A DNA stretch of 64,000 nucleotides from Anaerolineales bacterium UBA2395. GTDB lineage: Bacteria > Chloroflexota > Anaerolineae > Anaerolineales > Villigracilaceae. Shown here one piece after another: positions 40,259 to 48,989 of the stretch. Every line of letters starts with the position of its first letter. Position 1 is the first letter of the stretch. Under the pieces are notes generated by a model. It ran no database searches. It was not told where the DNA came from and was given only the letters and a program-made list of their open reading frames with translations. The stretch lies in the NCBI GenBank assembly GCA_002343775.1, contig DDSH01000020.1:34498-98497 (forward strand), given 5' to 3'. The position numbers and the translations under genes were made by a program.

Positions 40259-42622
40259 ATGTCCGTACCACGGAACATCGAATTGAACGTAAAGGGGAAC
40301 TTCAGCGGGAACCTTGTTGTTGGAGACCATAACATTGTCGTCAACAACCCGAATGGTGGAGTGGTGAACATCGTTGCGCCTCCAACACCGGCAGAACCGC
40401 GCACACGTCCGGTCAATTTACGCCCGCGCAATTTTCCTGACCTGCTGGACCGTGTGCCTGAGATCGACGCGATCGCAAATGCCATCCGGGCTTCAAACCC
40501 TGTGACGATATTCGGCGAAAGCGGCATGGGCAAGACTTCACTGTTGCGAAAGTCTGCCCATTTGGATGACTCAAAAATTTTTCAAGATGGGGTTATCTAC
40601 CTGAACGCGCGTGAAAGTGCGCGCGACGACCTGCTGCAAACCATCCACGACTCGTTCTTCATTGCCAACCCTGAGATCAAACCCACCGATGGGGAAATCC
40701 GGTCGAAGTTGAAAGACATTCGATCGCTGGTCATTCTGGACGATGTCACTCTGGGTCGCGATGATGTTTCTTATATTTTGGATGTCATGCCGAAAAGCTC
40801 CTTCCTTTTTGCTTCTGCCGACCGTGTGCTGTGGGGAGAAGGCTTGGCGATTTCACTGGATGGTCTGCCGGAAGGCGATGCGCTACAACTTTTTCAGCGT
40901 GAATTGGGGCGGCCCCTGACTGACGATGAAAAACCGATCGGGGTTCAGATTTGCAGGATGCTCTTAACGCATCCGCTTCGGATTCTGCAAACCGCTTCAA
41001 TGATTCGGGAGGATGGACTCAGCGTTCCCCAAGCCTTTCACAAGCTGACAACGACCCGCACCCAATCGCCGACGGTCGAGATGGCGATCCAAAAATCCAG
41101 TGATACGCAGAAAAAGATTTTTAGTCTGCTGGCAGTGGCAGGCGGTTTTTGGCTGCCACGCGACCACATGCTGAAGATGATCTCCGCTGCAAATTTCGAT
41201 GCGGAAGTGAAGTCGCTGGTGGCGCGAGGTTTTATTGCAGAGCAGGGGACAAACCTGAGAATGAGCACAGATGCGGCATCTTCATTGGCGAATCTGTGGG
41301 ATTTGACGGGCTGGGAAGATGCGCTTGTCGAACACTTCGCGGGCTGGCTGCAAACCGGTCCTCAGGATATTTTGGTGGATCAGGCGTCGGATCTGTTGTT
41401 TCATTTGCTCAAACGGCTTGGAGAGAAAAAACAATGGTCCCAACTGGTGACGTTAGGAAAGGCTCTCGAGCGCATTTCCATTATGCAGAAAAAGTGGCAG
41501 CGCTGGTCGCATGTTTTGAGTCTGTTGCGTGTGGCGGCGCGTGCCCTTGCCGACAAAAAACTCGAAGGCTGGGTTTTTCATCAATTGGGGACCCGCTCGA
41601 TGTGCCTTGGCGCGAAAATGGAGGCGCAAAATTTCCTCAAGCAAGCGCTGGATATTCGGAGCGCGATCGGCGACAAGGCGGGAGTACAGGTTACCCAACA
41701 CAATTTGAGCGTTCTGATGAACATTCCAATGCCCGCTCAACATGTGAAATCAGGCAGCATGAGCGGCAGCAGTTTCACTCGTTGGTTTTTGCTTGCCGCG
41801 GCGGGCGGTGGGACGGGCATTATTTTGCTTGTTTTAGGCTTTTTGGGGTATCAATACTTGAAACCGCCTGCTGAAGAAACACAGGCGCCCATTTCTTCCC
41901 CAACGCCCAGCGCAACCTTTACCTCCATCCCGCCATCGGATACGGTTACACCGACCGGCACCCAACCTCCTACAAATACGCCATCTCCAACTCTCACCGC
42001 CACCTCTGAGCCGGTGGTGTTATTTGACTTTGTGAATCGGGCAAGCGACCCAGATGTTGCTTACTATCAGTATATAGAAACGAATTATGCCACGCCGAAC
42101 GCCCTGCCTTCAGAGCCGATACCCCTGGAGTTTCAGCGGCTCGACACAGACATTACATCTCCGTGGACATATGTATTTCTGGTACGGGAACCGTTCGTCG
42201 GCTGGCAAGCGAAGATCAATTTGGAAGATTCGTCAACGGAAGATCTCGCATTGGCAATGTATATGTCGTCTGGCACACGCGCCCGCGGGGTTTTCAATGT
42301 CCCGTTTGCTTTGCGCCGGGGAGATGAGTTCGTTGCCAAAGTCGGGCATCTTAACCCGACAGAAATAGGTCCGGGCGATATCAGTGATAAGGATGGGGTG
42401 ACATACCGGCTGTACTATTTCGAGAAGGATATAGGGCAAGCCGTTCTTTTGGGCGAGATCAGGGATTACATGGATGGAAAAACCCACGAGTGGCGAATAG
42501 CGATTCCCAGTCATCTTGACGGGGTTCGAGTCCGCTTTATGCTCGAGGTCGACTCGAATTTATTCTTCAACTATGATTATGCCGCCTGGCTGGACGCGAT
42601 TTTGATCGGCTCCCCACGGTGA
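40259..42622 (+). CDS. Membrane-spanning STAND (NB-ARC-like) NTPase
   Basis: A 787-residue protein of unknown function. The N-terminus (res 5-40) has the beta-type pattern NVKGNFSGNLVVGDHNIVVN, which I recall at the start of several bacterial STAND proteins. A NTPase domain follows with Walker A GESGMGKTS (86-94) and Walker B VILDD (158-162), then a winged-helix-like part and TPR-like helices up to about 490. A single membrane helix lies at about 508-533. It is followed by a Thr/Pro/Ser linker (536-582) and a C-terminal beta-rich domain (583-787) expected outside the cell. So a cytosolic switch is joined to an outer sensor. The ATG at 40259 has TGGAGG upstream. Confidence 0.8.
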   Translation: MSVPRNIELNVKGNFSGNLVVGDHNIVVNNPNGGVVNIVAPPTPAEPRTRPVNLRPRNFPDLLDRVPEIDAIANAIRASNPVTIFGESGMGKTSLLRKSAHLDDSKIFQDGVIYLNARESARDDLLQTIHDSFFIANPEIKPTDGEIRSKLKDIRSLVILDDVTLGRDDVSYILDVMPKSSFLFASADRVLWGEGLAISLDGLPEGDALQLFQRELGRPLTDDEKPIGVQICRMLLTHPLRILQTASMIREDGLSVPQAFHKLTTTRTQSPTVEMAIQKSSDTQKKIFSLLAVAGGFWLPRDHMLKMISAANFDAEVKSLVARGFIAEQGTNLRMSTDAASSLANLWDLTGWEDALVEHFAGWLQTGPQDILVDQASDLLFHLLKRLGEKKQWSQLVTLGKALERISIMQKKWQRWSHVLSLLRVAARALADKKLEGWVFHQLGTRSMCLGAKMEAQNFLKQALDIRSAIGDKAGVQVTQHNLSVLMNIPMPAQHVKSGSMSGSSFTRWFLLAAAGGGTGIILLVLGFLGYQYLKPPAEETQAPISSPTPSATFTSIPPSDTVTPTGTQPPTNTPSPTLTATSEPVVLFDFVNRASDPDVAYYQYIETNYATPNALPSEPIPLEFQRLDTDITSPWTYVFLVREPFVGWQAKINLEDSSTEDLALAMYMSSGTRARGVFNVPFALRRGDEFVAKVGHLNPTEIGPGDISDKDGVTYRLYYFEKDIGQAVLLGEIRDYMDGKTHEWRIAIPSHLDGVRVRFMLEVDSNLFFNYDYAAWLDAILIGSPR

Positions 42623-42726
42623 GATTCGATCTTTGATTTGGCGTCCGAGTCCGAGGTCCCGAAATTGACGCGTAAGGATCAGGCGAATTTCTGTACGCGG
42701 ATTCAATCCTGACGTATAATCAGAAA

Positions 42727-43323
42727 ATGGTTGAGGAGCAAAACAATCGCCTGCCGTATCGACTAAAAGAGCCCTTCCTGAGCAGAACGGAAGCGGCTCT
42801 TTTTCGTTTGTTGACAGATATGATGGCAGACCGGTATGTAATTTGCCCAAAGGTTGCCTTGAGTGACCTGTTCATCATCCTGCGCCCAAATGAGAATGTG
42901 CATTTCTTCAACAAGATCTTTCGCAAGCATGTGGATTTTCTGTTATGCGACCCGGTTACTTACATGCCGTCTTTTGGGGTGGAGATCGTAAAGCCGATAG
43001 CAAAAGACGGGGTGCGCGAAGCGGATAAGTTCATGGGAGAACTGTTTACCGATGCCGGGCTTCCGCTTGTGCACGTGCCTTCACAGGAAGCATATGATCC
43101 GGCGGATATCGTGGCGCTCTTTCAATTGGCGGTGGTGAAGGTCGGCAAGACTTCTTCTGTTCGTGTTGGAAACCCGATGGATACGGTTCCCAACTGTCCC
43201 GTTTGTGGCAAGATGATGGTTTTGCGCATTCATCGCAATGGTACGAACTCGGGGAAAAAATATTACGGTTGCATCGACAGCCCGCGTTGTAATGGGACTG
43301 TGCCGATCGAAGCGTTGGGCTAG
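42727..43323 (+). CDS. DUF2726-like nuclease-fold protein with C4 zinc finger
   Basis: A 198-residue protein. Residues 20-140 resemble DUF2726, a restriction-endonuclease-like fold. VDFLLCD...VEIVK is a possible but degenerate catalytic core, since the usual IExD ending is changed. The C-terminus is a topoisomerase-type C4 zinc finger (CPVCGKMMVLR...YYGCIDSPRCNG) that probably binds DNA or RNA. It lies 104 bases after the STAND gene in the same direction. Whether the two work together is unknown. Confidence 0.75.
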   Translation: MVEEQNNRLPYRLKEPFLSRTEAALFRLLTDMMADRYVICPKVALSDLFIILRPNENVHFFNKIFRKHVDFLLCDPVTYMPSFGVEIVKPIAKDGVREADKFMGELFTDAGLPLVHVPSQEAYDPADIVALFQLAVVKVGKTSSVRVGNPMDTVPNCPVCGKMMVLRIHRNGTNSGKKYYGCIDSPRCNGTVPIEALG

Positions 43324-43379
43324 CGCCCAAACAACTTAAAATTGGAGGGGGTGCCCTACATCTTCATATTGTTTGGGTA

Positions 43380-44282
43380 CTAGAAGTGTCTCGCCAGTTC
43401 CGAAGCGTAATTCATTCCAACCGATTTGCGATGTTCCATTAGCCAGTCTCTCAAACTGGTCTTGCAGCGAGGCGGCTCTTTTGAGATGAGCAGGTTTGCC
43501 ATCAAGCCGTCCACTTCCTCAGGGGTTAGCATGACGTCATGTACGAACAGGCTCAAGAATTGAGCGGCGAACAACGCCAGCCTCGGCGGGAAGGGAATCA
43601 GCCAGCGTTTCTTTCCGACCGTCTCGCCGATCAACCCCACCATTTCCTTGAACGTGAATTCATCCGGTCCAACTGCATCCCAGACATAACTGTCACTTTT
43701 GTAAACGGCTTCCACTGCCATCTCTGCCAGGTCATCCACATATATCGGAGAGAGGCGGTAGGAACCGTCGCCGGGTAAGCCGAAGAGTGGAAAGCGCCGT
43801 AAAAGCCAGGCAATATTGTTGATAAGAATATCTTCTTTGCCAAATAGCACGGTCGGACGCAAAATGGCGTAACTCATCCCCGAATCGATCACTGTTTTTT
43901 CGTTGGCGGCTTTCCCCCAAAAATAAGGCAGATGCGAATCCGCTGATGGGTTGGTGATGCTGATGTGTACGATCCGCTTCACCCCCGCGCGGACGGCGGC
44001 GTTTACCAACACTCGCGTGTTTTCCACCGCTTGCGGCTGGGTGTTGCTGCCTTTGTCAAACCGCACCCAATACGTGTTGACCAATACCTCCACACCGCGC
44101 AGAGATTGAACGAGATCATCCTCCTTCGAAAAATCCAATGGGAAGGCTTTTACTCGTCCGCCGAACGGGTCGGTACGGTTGGGATGGTTTGTGAGCGTGA
44201 TGACATCCTCACCACGCTCCAATAGTCGTTTGGTGATGTACTTGCCCGAATAAGAGAATGCGCCAGTGACTGCGATCTTCAT
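43380..44282 (-). CDS. NAD(P)-binding atypical SDR (NmrA/NDUFA9-like)
   Basis: A 300-residue Rossmann protein of the atypical short-chain dehydrogenase group. The nucleotide motif TGAFSYSGKYITKRLLERG (a variant of TGxxGxxG) is at residues 6-24. The usual Tyr-x-x-x-Lys catalytic pair is not clear, as in other NmrA-like or NDUFA9-like proteins that act as sensors or assembly factors. It is last in a three-gene operon with a GbsR-type regulator and a membrane protein. Its ATG overlaps the stop of that membrane protein by 4 bases. Confidence 0.8.
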   Translation of the reverse strand: MKIAVTGAFSYSGKYITKRLLERGEDVITLTNHPNRTDPFGGRVKAFPLDFSKEDDLVQSLRGVEVLVNTYWVRFDKGSNTQPQAVENTRVLVNAAVRAGVKRIVHISITNPSADSHLPYFWGKAANEKTVIDSGMSYAILRPTVLFGKEDILINNIAWLLRRFPLFGLPGDGSYRLSPIYVDDLAEMAVEAVYKSDSYVWDAVGPDEFTFKEMVGLIGETVGKKRWLIPFPPRLALFAAQFLSLFVHDVMLTPEEVDGLMANLLISKEPPRCKTSLRDWLMEHRKSVGMNYASELARHF

Positions 44283-44632
44283 TTTGCCTCGGCTTTCGGT
44301 ACGCGCGGCGCGACGAGCGCAAAGAACGAAACTGTGATCCCAATGCAAATCAATGCGAAGAGAAAACCCGCCAATGTGCCGCTCAGCCGTCCGGCGATCT
44401 CGAAGAACATTTCCTCCAGCGTCGCAGATTCGGGTCGGTAACTGAGCGAGAGAATGCCGGGCAAGCCGATCAGCAGCACATTCGAGAACACGGTCCAGAA
44501 TTGCGCGCGCTCCTCGGTTCCACATAGGTCAACTAGCACCTTGCGTAAGTGCGGGCGGATGTAACTTGCGATCAGCGCCGTCATTGCGATGGTAAGTGTC
44601 ACTTGCAACAAAAAACTAAAGATGGAATTCAT
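44279..44632 (-). CDS. Small membrane protein in GbsR operon
   Basis: A 117-residue protein with three hydrophobic segments (about 5-23, 44-62 and 86-108). No family is recognised. The middle part contains CGTEERAQFW. It is placed 13 bases after the regulator and overlaps the Rossmann protein gene by 4 bases, so the three are co-expressed under GbsR-type control. Confidence 0.7.
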   Translation of the reverse strand: MNSIFSFLLQVTLTIAMTALIASYIRPHLRKVLVDLCGTEERAQFWTVFSNVLLIGLPGILSLSYRPESATLEEMFFEIAGRLSGTLAGFLFALICIGITVSFFALVAPRVPKAEAK

Positions 44633-44645
44633 ACAGACTCCTTTT

Positions 44646-45173
44646 TTATTTCAATACTCGTAAGATCTTCGTGACGTTGGAAATACCCAGTCTTTCCAGT
44701 TTGATGACCGCGCTGGCGAGACTGTCGATGGCATTAAAGAATTCCTGAAGCGCCTTCACCCGTTCGCGGACAAATTTCACATCCGCTTCGCTGCCGGACA
44801 CCGACCCTGATTCAAGTTGAGTGAGCGTTTCCTGCACAGAACGGATGGCGCGGTCGAACTCGCTGTTCTGGCGTTCCTTCAAGATCGAGCGGATGGATGT
44901 GTAAAAATCCGTCTCGGCTTCGTAGTAATCCTTGCGGTCGCCAAGTTTGGATGAGCGATGCACCAGCCCCATGCGTGCCAGCGTGCGCACCTCAGTGCTG
45001 ACCGCCCCTTTGGTGAGTCCGGTCTGCTCGACGATCTCATCCAGCGAGAGGGGAGCGGGGGAGAGATACAATACGCCAAAGATCGCGCCCATCCCTTTGG
45101 GGAAACCCCAAAAGCGGCTGATCTGGCTGAGGCTTTCGGTAAAATCCTGTTTGAGTTCGGGAAGTTTGATCAT
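44646..45173 (-). CDS. GbsR-family transcriptional regulator
   Basis: A 175-residue DNA-binding protein of the GbsR/MarR group. The winged helix-turn-helix is at about 35-95 (LSLDEIVEQTGLTKGAVSTEVRTLARMGLVHR). The first residues FWGFPKGMGAIFGVLYLSP are typical of GbsR. The C-terminal half is helical, probably for dimers. An inverted repeat (45198-45217) overlaps its own promoter, indicating autoregulation. Known GbsR proteins sense choline or respond to osmotic conditions. No choline genes are here, so the ligand is open. The ATG follows AAGGAA. Confidence 0.88.
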   Translation of the reverse strand: MIKLPELKQDFTESLSQISRFWGFPKGMGAIFGVLYLSPAPLSLDEIVEQTGLTKGAVSTEVRTLARMGLVHRSSKLGDRKDYYEAETDFYTSIRSILKERQNSEFDRAIRSVQETLTQLESGSVSGSEADVKFVRERVKALQEFFNAIDSLASAVIKLERLGISNVTKILRVLK

Positions 45174-45197
45174 CGTTGGTGTTCCTTTATTTTAGAA

Positions 45198-45217
45198 CGT
45201 TTAGTAATAACTAAACG
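45198..45217. promoter_or_regulatory. Probable GbsR-type operator
   Basis: CGTTTAGT-AATA-ACTAAACG, a perfect 8-bp inverted repeat immediately downstream of the -10 box of the regulator's own promoter. This is the expected place for repression. Confidence 0.75.
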
Positions 45218-45218
45218 A

Positions 45219-45247
45219 AGTATATGATAATAATTTGAACTTGTCAA
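45219..45247 (-). promoter_or_regulatory. Sigma-70 promoter of GbsR operon
   Basis: TTGACA (45242-45247), exactly 17 bases of spacer and TATACT (45219-45224), reading leftwards. It is one of the best promoter matches in the window. It lies 46 bases upstream of the start codon, with the operator in between. Confidence 0.8.
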
Positions 45248-45251
45248 GCAA

Positions 45252-45275
45252 AAAGCCGCCCAAATGGACGGCTTT
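45252..45275 (-). terminator. Terminator after gene at 45302
   Basis: Stem AAAGCCG/CGGCTTT with two more pairs. The single mismatch on the plus strand becomes a G-U pair on the minus strand, so it fits the minus-strand gene that ends at 45302. Confidence 0.65.
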
Positions 45276-45301
45276 GGTTTGCGCGTAGGTGACGCCGAGA
45301 A

Positions 45302-45889
45302 TTATGGAGCGGTTTGAAAATATTTGAACAATTCTTCGCCGGTTTTCCCTTGTGCTTCGTTCAGATACTGTTGGATCGGTATGCGGAGAATGTGGAACTC
45401 CGCCGTGTTTTTTTCGAACCAGAATTCCACGAAGCCGTAATTGGGTCCTTGTAACTCTTCACGCGGAATCTGCACGACGATTTCCATTACCTGCGCCATC
45501 CAATTCCCAAAGGCTTCTTCTGTTGTCAGGTCATCGGCGGGTAGGCGGACGGTGAAGTCGGTTTGCATCGCGCCGAACGTGGCGGAGCCATCGGCTTGGA
45601 TGCAGTCCTCGCCAAAGGCGGTGGCTTGTGCGCTGGCGCGCGAATCCAATTCTTTGACGGCGGCATCGAGTTTTTCGGTCAGTTCGGGCAGGGCTTGATA
45701 CGCCCAATTGTACGCGCACCCCTGCCATGCGGGTGTTTCGGGTTCGACCTGCTCCGGTTCGGCAGTGATCGTTATCGGTGGGGGCGAAGCGGTTTCCTCC
45801 TGTGTCGGCGCAGAGACATTCTGCAACGCGACGAAGGTCGCAGCAGCGGTCAATGTCAATCCGATCAACAGGTTGCGCTTGTGTTTCAT
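45302..45889 (-). CDS. Exported or membrane-anchored protein of unknown function
   Basis: A 195-residue protein with an N-terminal hydrophobic segment (7-24), either a signal anchor or a cleavable signal peptide (ALQNVSA), then a Thr/Pro/Glu-rich spacer and a domain of about 145 residues with two cysteines (QGCAYNW and EDCIQA). No family is recognised. Its ATG overlaps the stop of the amidohydrolase by 4 bases. Confidence 0.7.
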   Translation of the reverse strand: MKHKRNLLIGLTLTAAATFVALQNVSAPTQEETASPPPITITAEPEQVEPETPAWQGCAYNWAYQALPELTEKLDAAVKELDSRASAQATAFGEDCIQADGSATFGAMQTDFTVRLPADDLTTEEAFGNWMAQVMEIVVQIPREELQGPNYGFVEFWFEKNTAEFHILRIPIQQYLNEAQGKTGEELFKYFQTAP

Positions 45890-47076
45890 TTCAACAGGTC
45901 TGCGGCGGCCGAAGCCATCAATGCAGCGCCCCTGACCAACGCTTGTTCGTCAAAGTCGAACTTGGGGTGATGGTGGTTGTAGTTGAGTTTTTTCTCGTCG
46001 TTGCCGGATCCGATGAGGAAGTAGCAGCCAGGGACCTTTTCCTGCATGTAGCCCATGTCTTCCGCGCCCATGGTGATGTAGGGGGTGGTGTCGATGGTGG
46101 TTTCGGGGAACACTCCCTGGGCGGTGCGCAGGACACTGGCGGAAATATCGCTTTCGTTGATGACCGGTGCGGTGACTTGTTTGATGGTGATTTCAACTTC
46201 GCAGTTCATGGCTTGGGCGATGCCGCGCGTGATCTGTTCGAAGCGTTCCAGCACGGTTTTGCGGATTGAGGGATCGAAGGTACGGATGGTGCCGTTGAGT
46301 TCGGCAGTTTGCGGAATGACGTTGAAGGCGGTTCCGGCGTGCATGGAGGTCACGCTGACCACGGCGGGTTTGAGTGCTTCGATGTTGCGCGAAACGATGG
46401 TCTGTAAGGCGCTGACGATTTGCGCGGCACAGACGACCGGGTCGATGGTGGTTTCGGGGAGCGCACCATGCCCGCCCTTGCCGGTGAGTTTTATGATGAA
46501 CAATTCTGCGCCTGCAAAGACTGGACCTTCGGCGACATGAATCCAGCCGACGGGTTTTTCGTTCCACAGATGCAGGGACAGCGTCCTGTCCACTTTGGGG
46601 CTGTCGAGTACGCCGTCGCGCATCATCATCAACGCGCCGCCCATTTCTTCACCATTGGTGCCTTCTTCGGACGGCTGGAAGCAGAATTTGATATTGCCTT
46701 TCAACTCATGTTTATGTTCGTTCAGGATCTTCGCCACGGTCAGCCCGATGGCGGTGTGACCGTCGTGTCCGCAGGCGTGCATCACGCCGGGATTCTGGGA
46801 TGAATACTCCGCGCCGGTGTCTTCGGTGATGGGGAGCGCATCCATGTCAAACCGTAGCAGGATCGTTGGACCCGGTTTTGATCCTTCGAGGAAGCCGACC
46901 ACGCCGGTCTTGCCGACGCCTTTGGTCACTTCGATGCCGAGGCTTTCGAGTTCCTTGGCGACGATTCCGCCGGTGCGGATTTCATTGAAGCCGAGTTCGG
47001 GGTGCATGTGAAAGTCGCGCCGCATGGCTTGGGTGTAGGGGAAAAGTTCTTCGGCTTTTTTGAGGAAGTTGGTCAT
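45886..47076 (-). CDS. M20-family amidohydrolase
   Basis: A 396-residue metal-dependent amidohydrolase of the M20D type (hippurate or N-acyl-amino-acid hydrolase, IAA-amino acid hydrolase). The metal motifs are MHACGHDGHTAIG and EEGTNGEEMGGA. The opening MRRDFHMHPELGFNE is typical, and a dimerisation domain is inserted in the middle. There is no signal peptide. It lies 16 bases after the PIG-L gene and overlaps the next gene by 4 bases, forming a three-gene operon. The substrate is unknown. Confidence 0.92.
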   Translation of the reverse strand: MTNFLKKAEELFPYTQAMRRDFHMHPELGFNEIRTGGIVAKELESLGIEVTKGVGKTGVVGFLEGSKPGPTILLRFDMDALPITEDTGAEYSSQNPGVMHACGHDGHTAIGLTVAKILNEHKHELKGNIKFCFQPSEEGTNGEEMGGALMMMRDGVLDSPKVDRTLSLHLWNEKPVGWIHVAEGPVFAGAELFIIKLTGKGGHGALPETTIDPVVCAAQIVSALQTIVSRNIEALKPAVVSVTSMHAGTAFNVIPQTAELNGTIRTFDPSIRKTVLERFEQITRGIAQAMNCEVEITIKQVTAPVINESDISASVLRTAQGVFPETTIDTTPYITMGAEDMGYMQEKVPGCYFLIGSGNDEKKLNYNHHHPKFDFDEQALVRGAALMASAAADLLK

Positions 47077-47092
47077 GAGATTCTCCGGGGCA

Positions 47093-47836
47093 CTATTGAT
47101 ATTTTACAACTCGAAACTTTTCTTCATATCGCGGATGTTCGTCCGTGCTGTCTTCGGTTTTGCGCGCCTTCATGCGTTCGATCAATTTGTTTACATCCTG
47201 CACTTGTGACTTGTGCTGAAGGATGGCTTGCAATTTGATCTCCCAGGTATCGGTCACATCGATGGTTGTGTTGGGTTGGGATGTGAGTGAACACCAAACT
47301 TCCTTGGGCATGTGCGGCTCAAAACCTTGAGAGCGTATTTCAGGGAAGTAAGCTGGGTTACCCGCTGCCGGGAAGACGGCGTCAAGCACGACTTGTCCGC
47401 AGGCGCGATGGTCGGGGTGGTTGATGCCGTATTGGGCGAATAGATTCTGCGGGTCGCAGGTGACGAGGATGTCTGGTTTGTGGCGGCGGATCTCGCGGAC
47501 AATGTCTCGGCGTAGATCAAGGTCTGGGATGAGGTACCCGTCTGGCAGGTCCAGGAAGTGAGGCGGTTCGGCTCCGATGATCTTGGCGGCTTCCGCCTGT
47601 TCGTGGTGGCGAATCCCGCACAGTTTTTCGGGGGTCATGTCTGGTGTGGTCGTGGGGTTGAACCCTTTGTCGCCGCAGGTCAGTAAGAGATAGGTGATCT
47701 TGTGTCCAGCGCGTGCCCAGCGGGCAAGGGTGGCGCCGCAGAAGAATTCAGGGTCGTCGGGGTGTGCGAGGATGACGAGAATATTTTTTGGGGAGTCCCA
47801 GTCGCCGGGTTGCAGGGATGTGGTTGGGTCGGTCAT
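47093..47836 (-). CDS. PIG-L/LmbE-family deacetylase
   Basis: A 247-residue zinc-dependent N-acetylglucosaminyl deacetylase-like enzyme. The metal motif is LAHPDDPEFFCG at about 22-33, with the third ligand in the YGINHPDHRACG segment. Members deacetylate GlcNAc-linked compounds in thiol, glycolipid or antibiotic synthesis. The substrate here is unknown, though BshB-like bacillithiol synthesis is one option. It heads an operon with the M20 amidohydrolase. Confidence 0.9.
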   Translation of the reverse strand: MTDPTTSLQPGDWDSPKNILVILAHPDDPEFFCGATLARWARAGHKITYLLLTCGDKGFNPTTTPDMTPEKLCGIRHHEQAEAAKIIGAEPPHFLDLPDGYLIPDLDLRRDIVREIRRHKPDILVTCDPQNLFAQYGINHPDHRACGQVVLDAVFPAAGNPAYFPEIRSQGFEPHMPKEVWCSLTSQPNTTIDVTDTWEIKLQAILQHKSQVQDVNKLIERMKARKTEDSTDEHPRYEEKFRVVKYQ

Positions 47837-47847
47837 GTTTACAAATT

Positions 47848-47886
47848 ACGGCTTACGGATCACAACGCGTGTAATTCGTAAGCCGT
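47848..47886. repeat. Intergenic inverted repeat
   Basis: Arms ACGGCTTACG (47848-47857) and CGTAAGCCGT (47877-47886) between the PSP1 gene stop and the PIG-L gene start. Without a T-run, it resembles the other short-unit intergenic repeats in this window. Confidence 0.6.
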
Positions 47887-47890
47887 GGAT

Positions 47891-48820
47891 TTAGTTCTTT
47901 TTGGCTTTGCCGCAGGTGCATCCGCCGCCTTCGTGACGGTCGCAGGGCGCTTCAGACTTGCGACGCAATGCTTCGAGCTCATCCCACGGTTCGATCTCTT
48001 CGCGGGTGAAAGTATGTACCTGTGGGCGTTCGCCCACGACTTCGATCAGTACGGTGACCTTGTCGCTCATTGGCAGGATGTCGATGACCTTGCCTTCGCC
48101 TTTGGGAGTGACGACCCGTTTGTTTCGTTTGGGCAGGGTTTTGCGCGCTTCGACGTATTGCTCGTATTCATAGATGAGACAACAACGCAGGCGTCCGCAC
48201 ATGCCGGTGATCTCCTCGGGGGTGAGGGAGATGCCCTGTTCCTTTGCCATCTTGATGGAGATGGGCGAGAATTCGGTCAGGAATTTGGAGCAGCAGCGTG
48301 TCTCGATTCCGCAGGCGCCCATGCCGCCGATGATCTTTGCCACGTCGCGCGGACCGATCTGACGCATTTCGATATGGGTATGGGGGTGTATCTCCGCCAT
48401 ATCCTTGCGCAGAGATTTGAGATCGACTTTCTCTTCGAGGTCTGTGCTGAAGAGGAAAGTCAGGCGGGAACCGTCGTAGTTGTATTCGGCAGCGACGATC
48501 TTGATGGTATCCAGCAGCCCAAGTTCGGAAGCGCGGGCGCGGCAATTAATCATGGCTTCGGTCTGTTTGTTGCGCCAGGATTGCTGCAGGAGCAGGTCGC
48601 GCGGGTTGGCGCGTCGTTCGACGGATTTCCAGCCGCCCTCGGGTTGGGAAGGAATTTCCTGTAAAACCTCTACGACCTCGCCGAGATGCCTGCCGCGGGT
48701 TGTATCCACGATGACGTGCTCGCCAAGGCTGAGATCGGGAATGGTGGAGGAATCGAAGTGATAGATCTTGCCTACCTTGCTAAAGCGTACACCGATAATG
48801 TTCTTGATGTCTGTTTGCAT
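47891..48820 (-). CDS. ricT: PSP1-domain protein (RicT/YaaT-like)
   Basis: A 309-residue protein with a PSP1 C-terminal-type domain at about 55-230, including GMGACGIETRCCSKFL and CGRLRCCLIYE. These cysteines correspond to Fe-S ligands in RicT (YaaT) of Bacillus, which with RicA and RicF stimulates mRNA processing by RNase Y. The C-terminus CDRHEGGGCTCGKAKKN is an extra metal-binding-like tail. The ATG at 48820 is favoured over a TTG three codons upstream. No ricA or ricF homologue is adjacent. Confidence 0.85.
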   Translation of the reverse strand: MQTDIKNIIGVRFSKVGKIYHFDSSTIPDLSLGEHVIVDTTRGRHLGEVVEVLQEIPSQPEGGWKSVERRANPRDLLLQQSWRNKQTEAMINCRARASELGLLDTIKIVAAEYNYDGSRLTFLFSTDLEEKVDLKSLRKDMAEIHPHTHIEMRQIGPRDVAKIIGGMGACGIETRCCSKFLTEFSPISIKMAKEQGISLTPEEITGMCGRLRCCLIYEYEQYVEARKTLPKRNKRVVTPKGEGKVIDILPMSDKVTVLIEVVGERPQVHTFTREEIEPWDELEALRRKSEAPCDRHEGGGCTCGKAKKN

Positions 48821-48926
48821 AGTACGCAATTATACCTGAGTAGGCAGGTAGTTTGGTGGTGTTGATAAAACATGTGTTTTCTGTGATGACCGGTTTTTGC
48901 ACCCTTTTTTCGGTGCTCCAGAAAAA

Positions 48927-48973
48927 AAAAACACGGAAACCACCGATGAGAATCTGCGCGGCTCCGTGTTTTT
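48927..48973 (-). terminator. Terminator of phosphofructokinase gene
   Basis: Stem AAAAACACGGA (48927-48937) with 48963-48973, a 25-base loop and A/T-rich ends, just after the pfkA stop on the minus strand. Confidence 0.65.
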
Positions 48974-48989
48974 GGGGTTTTTCTGCCTG

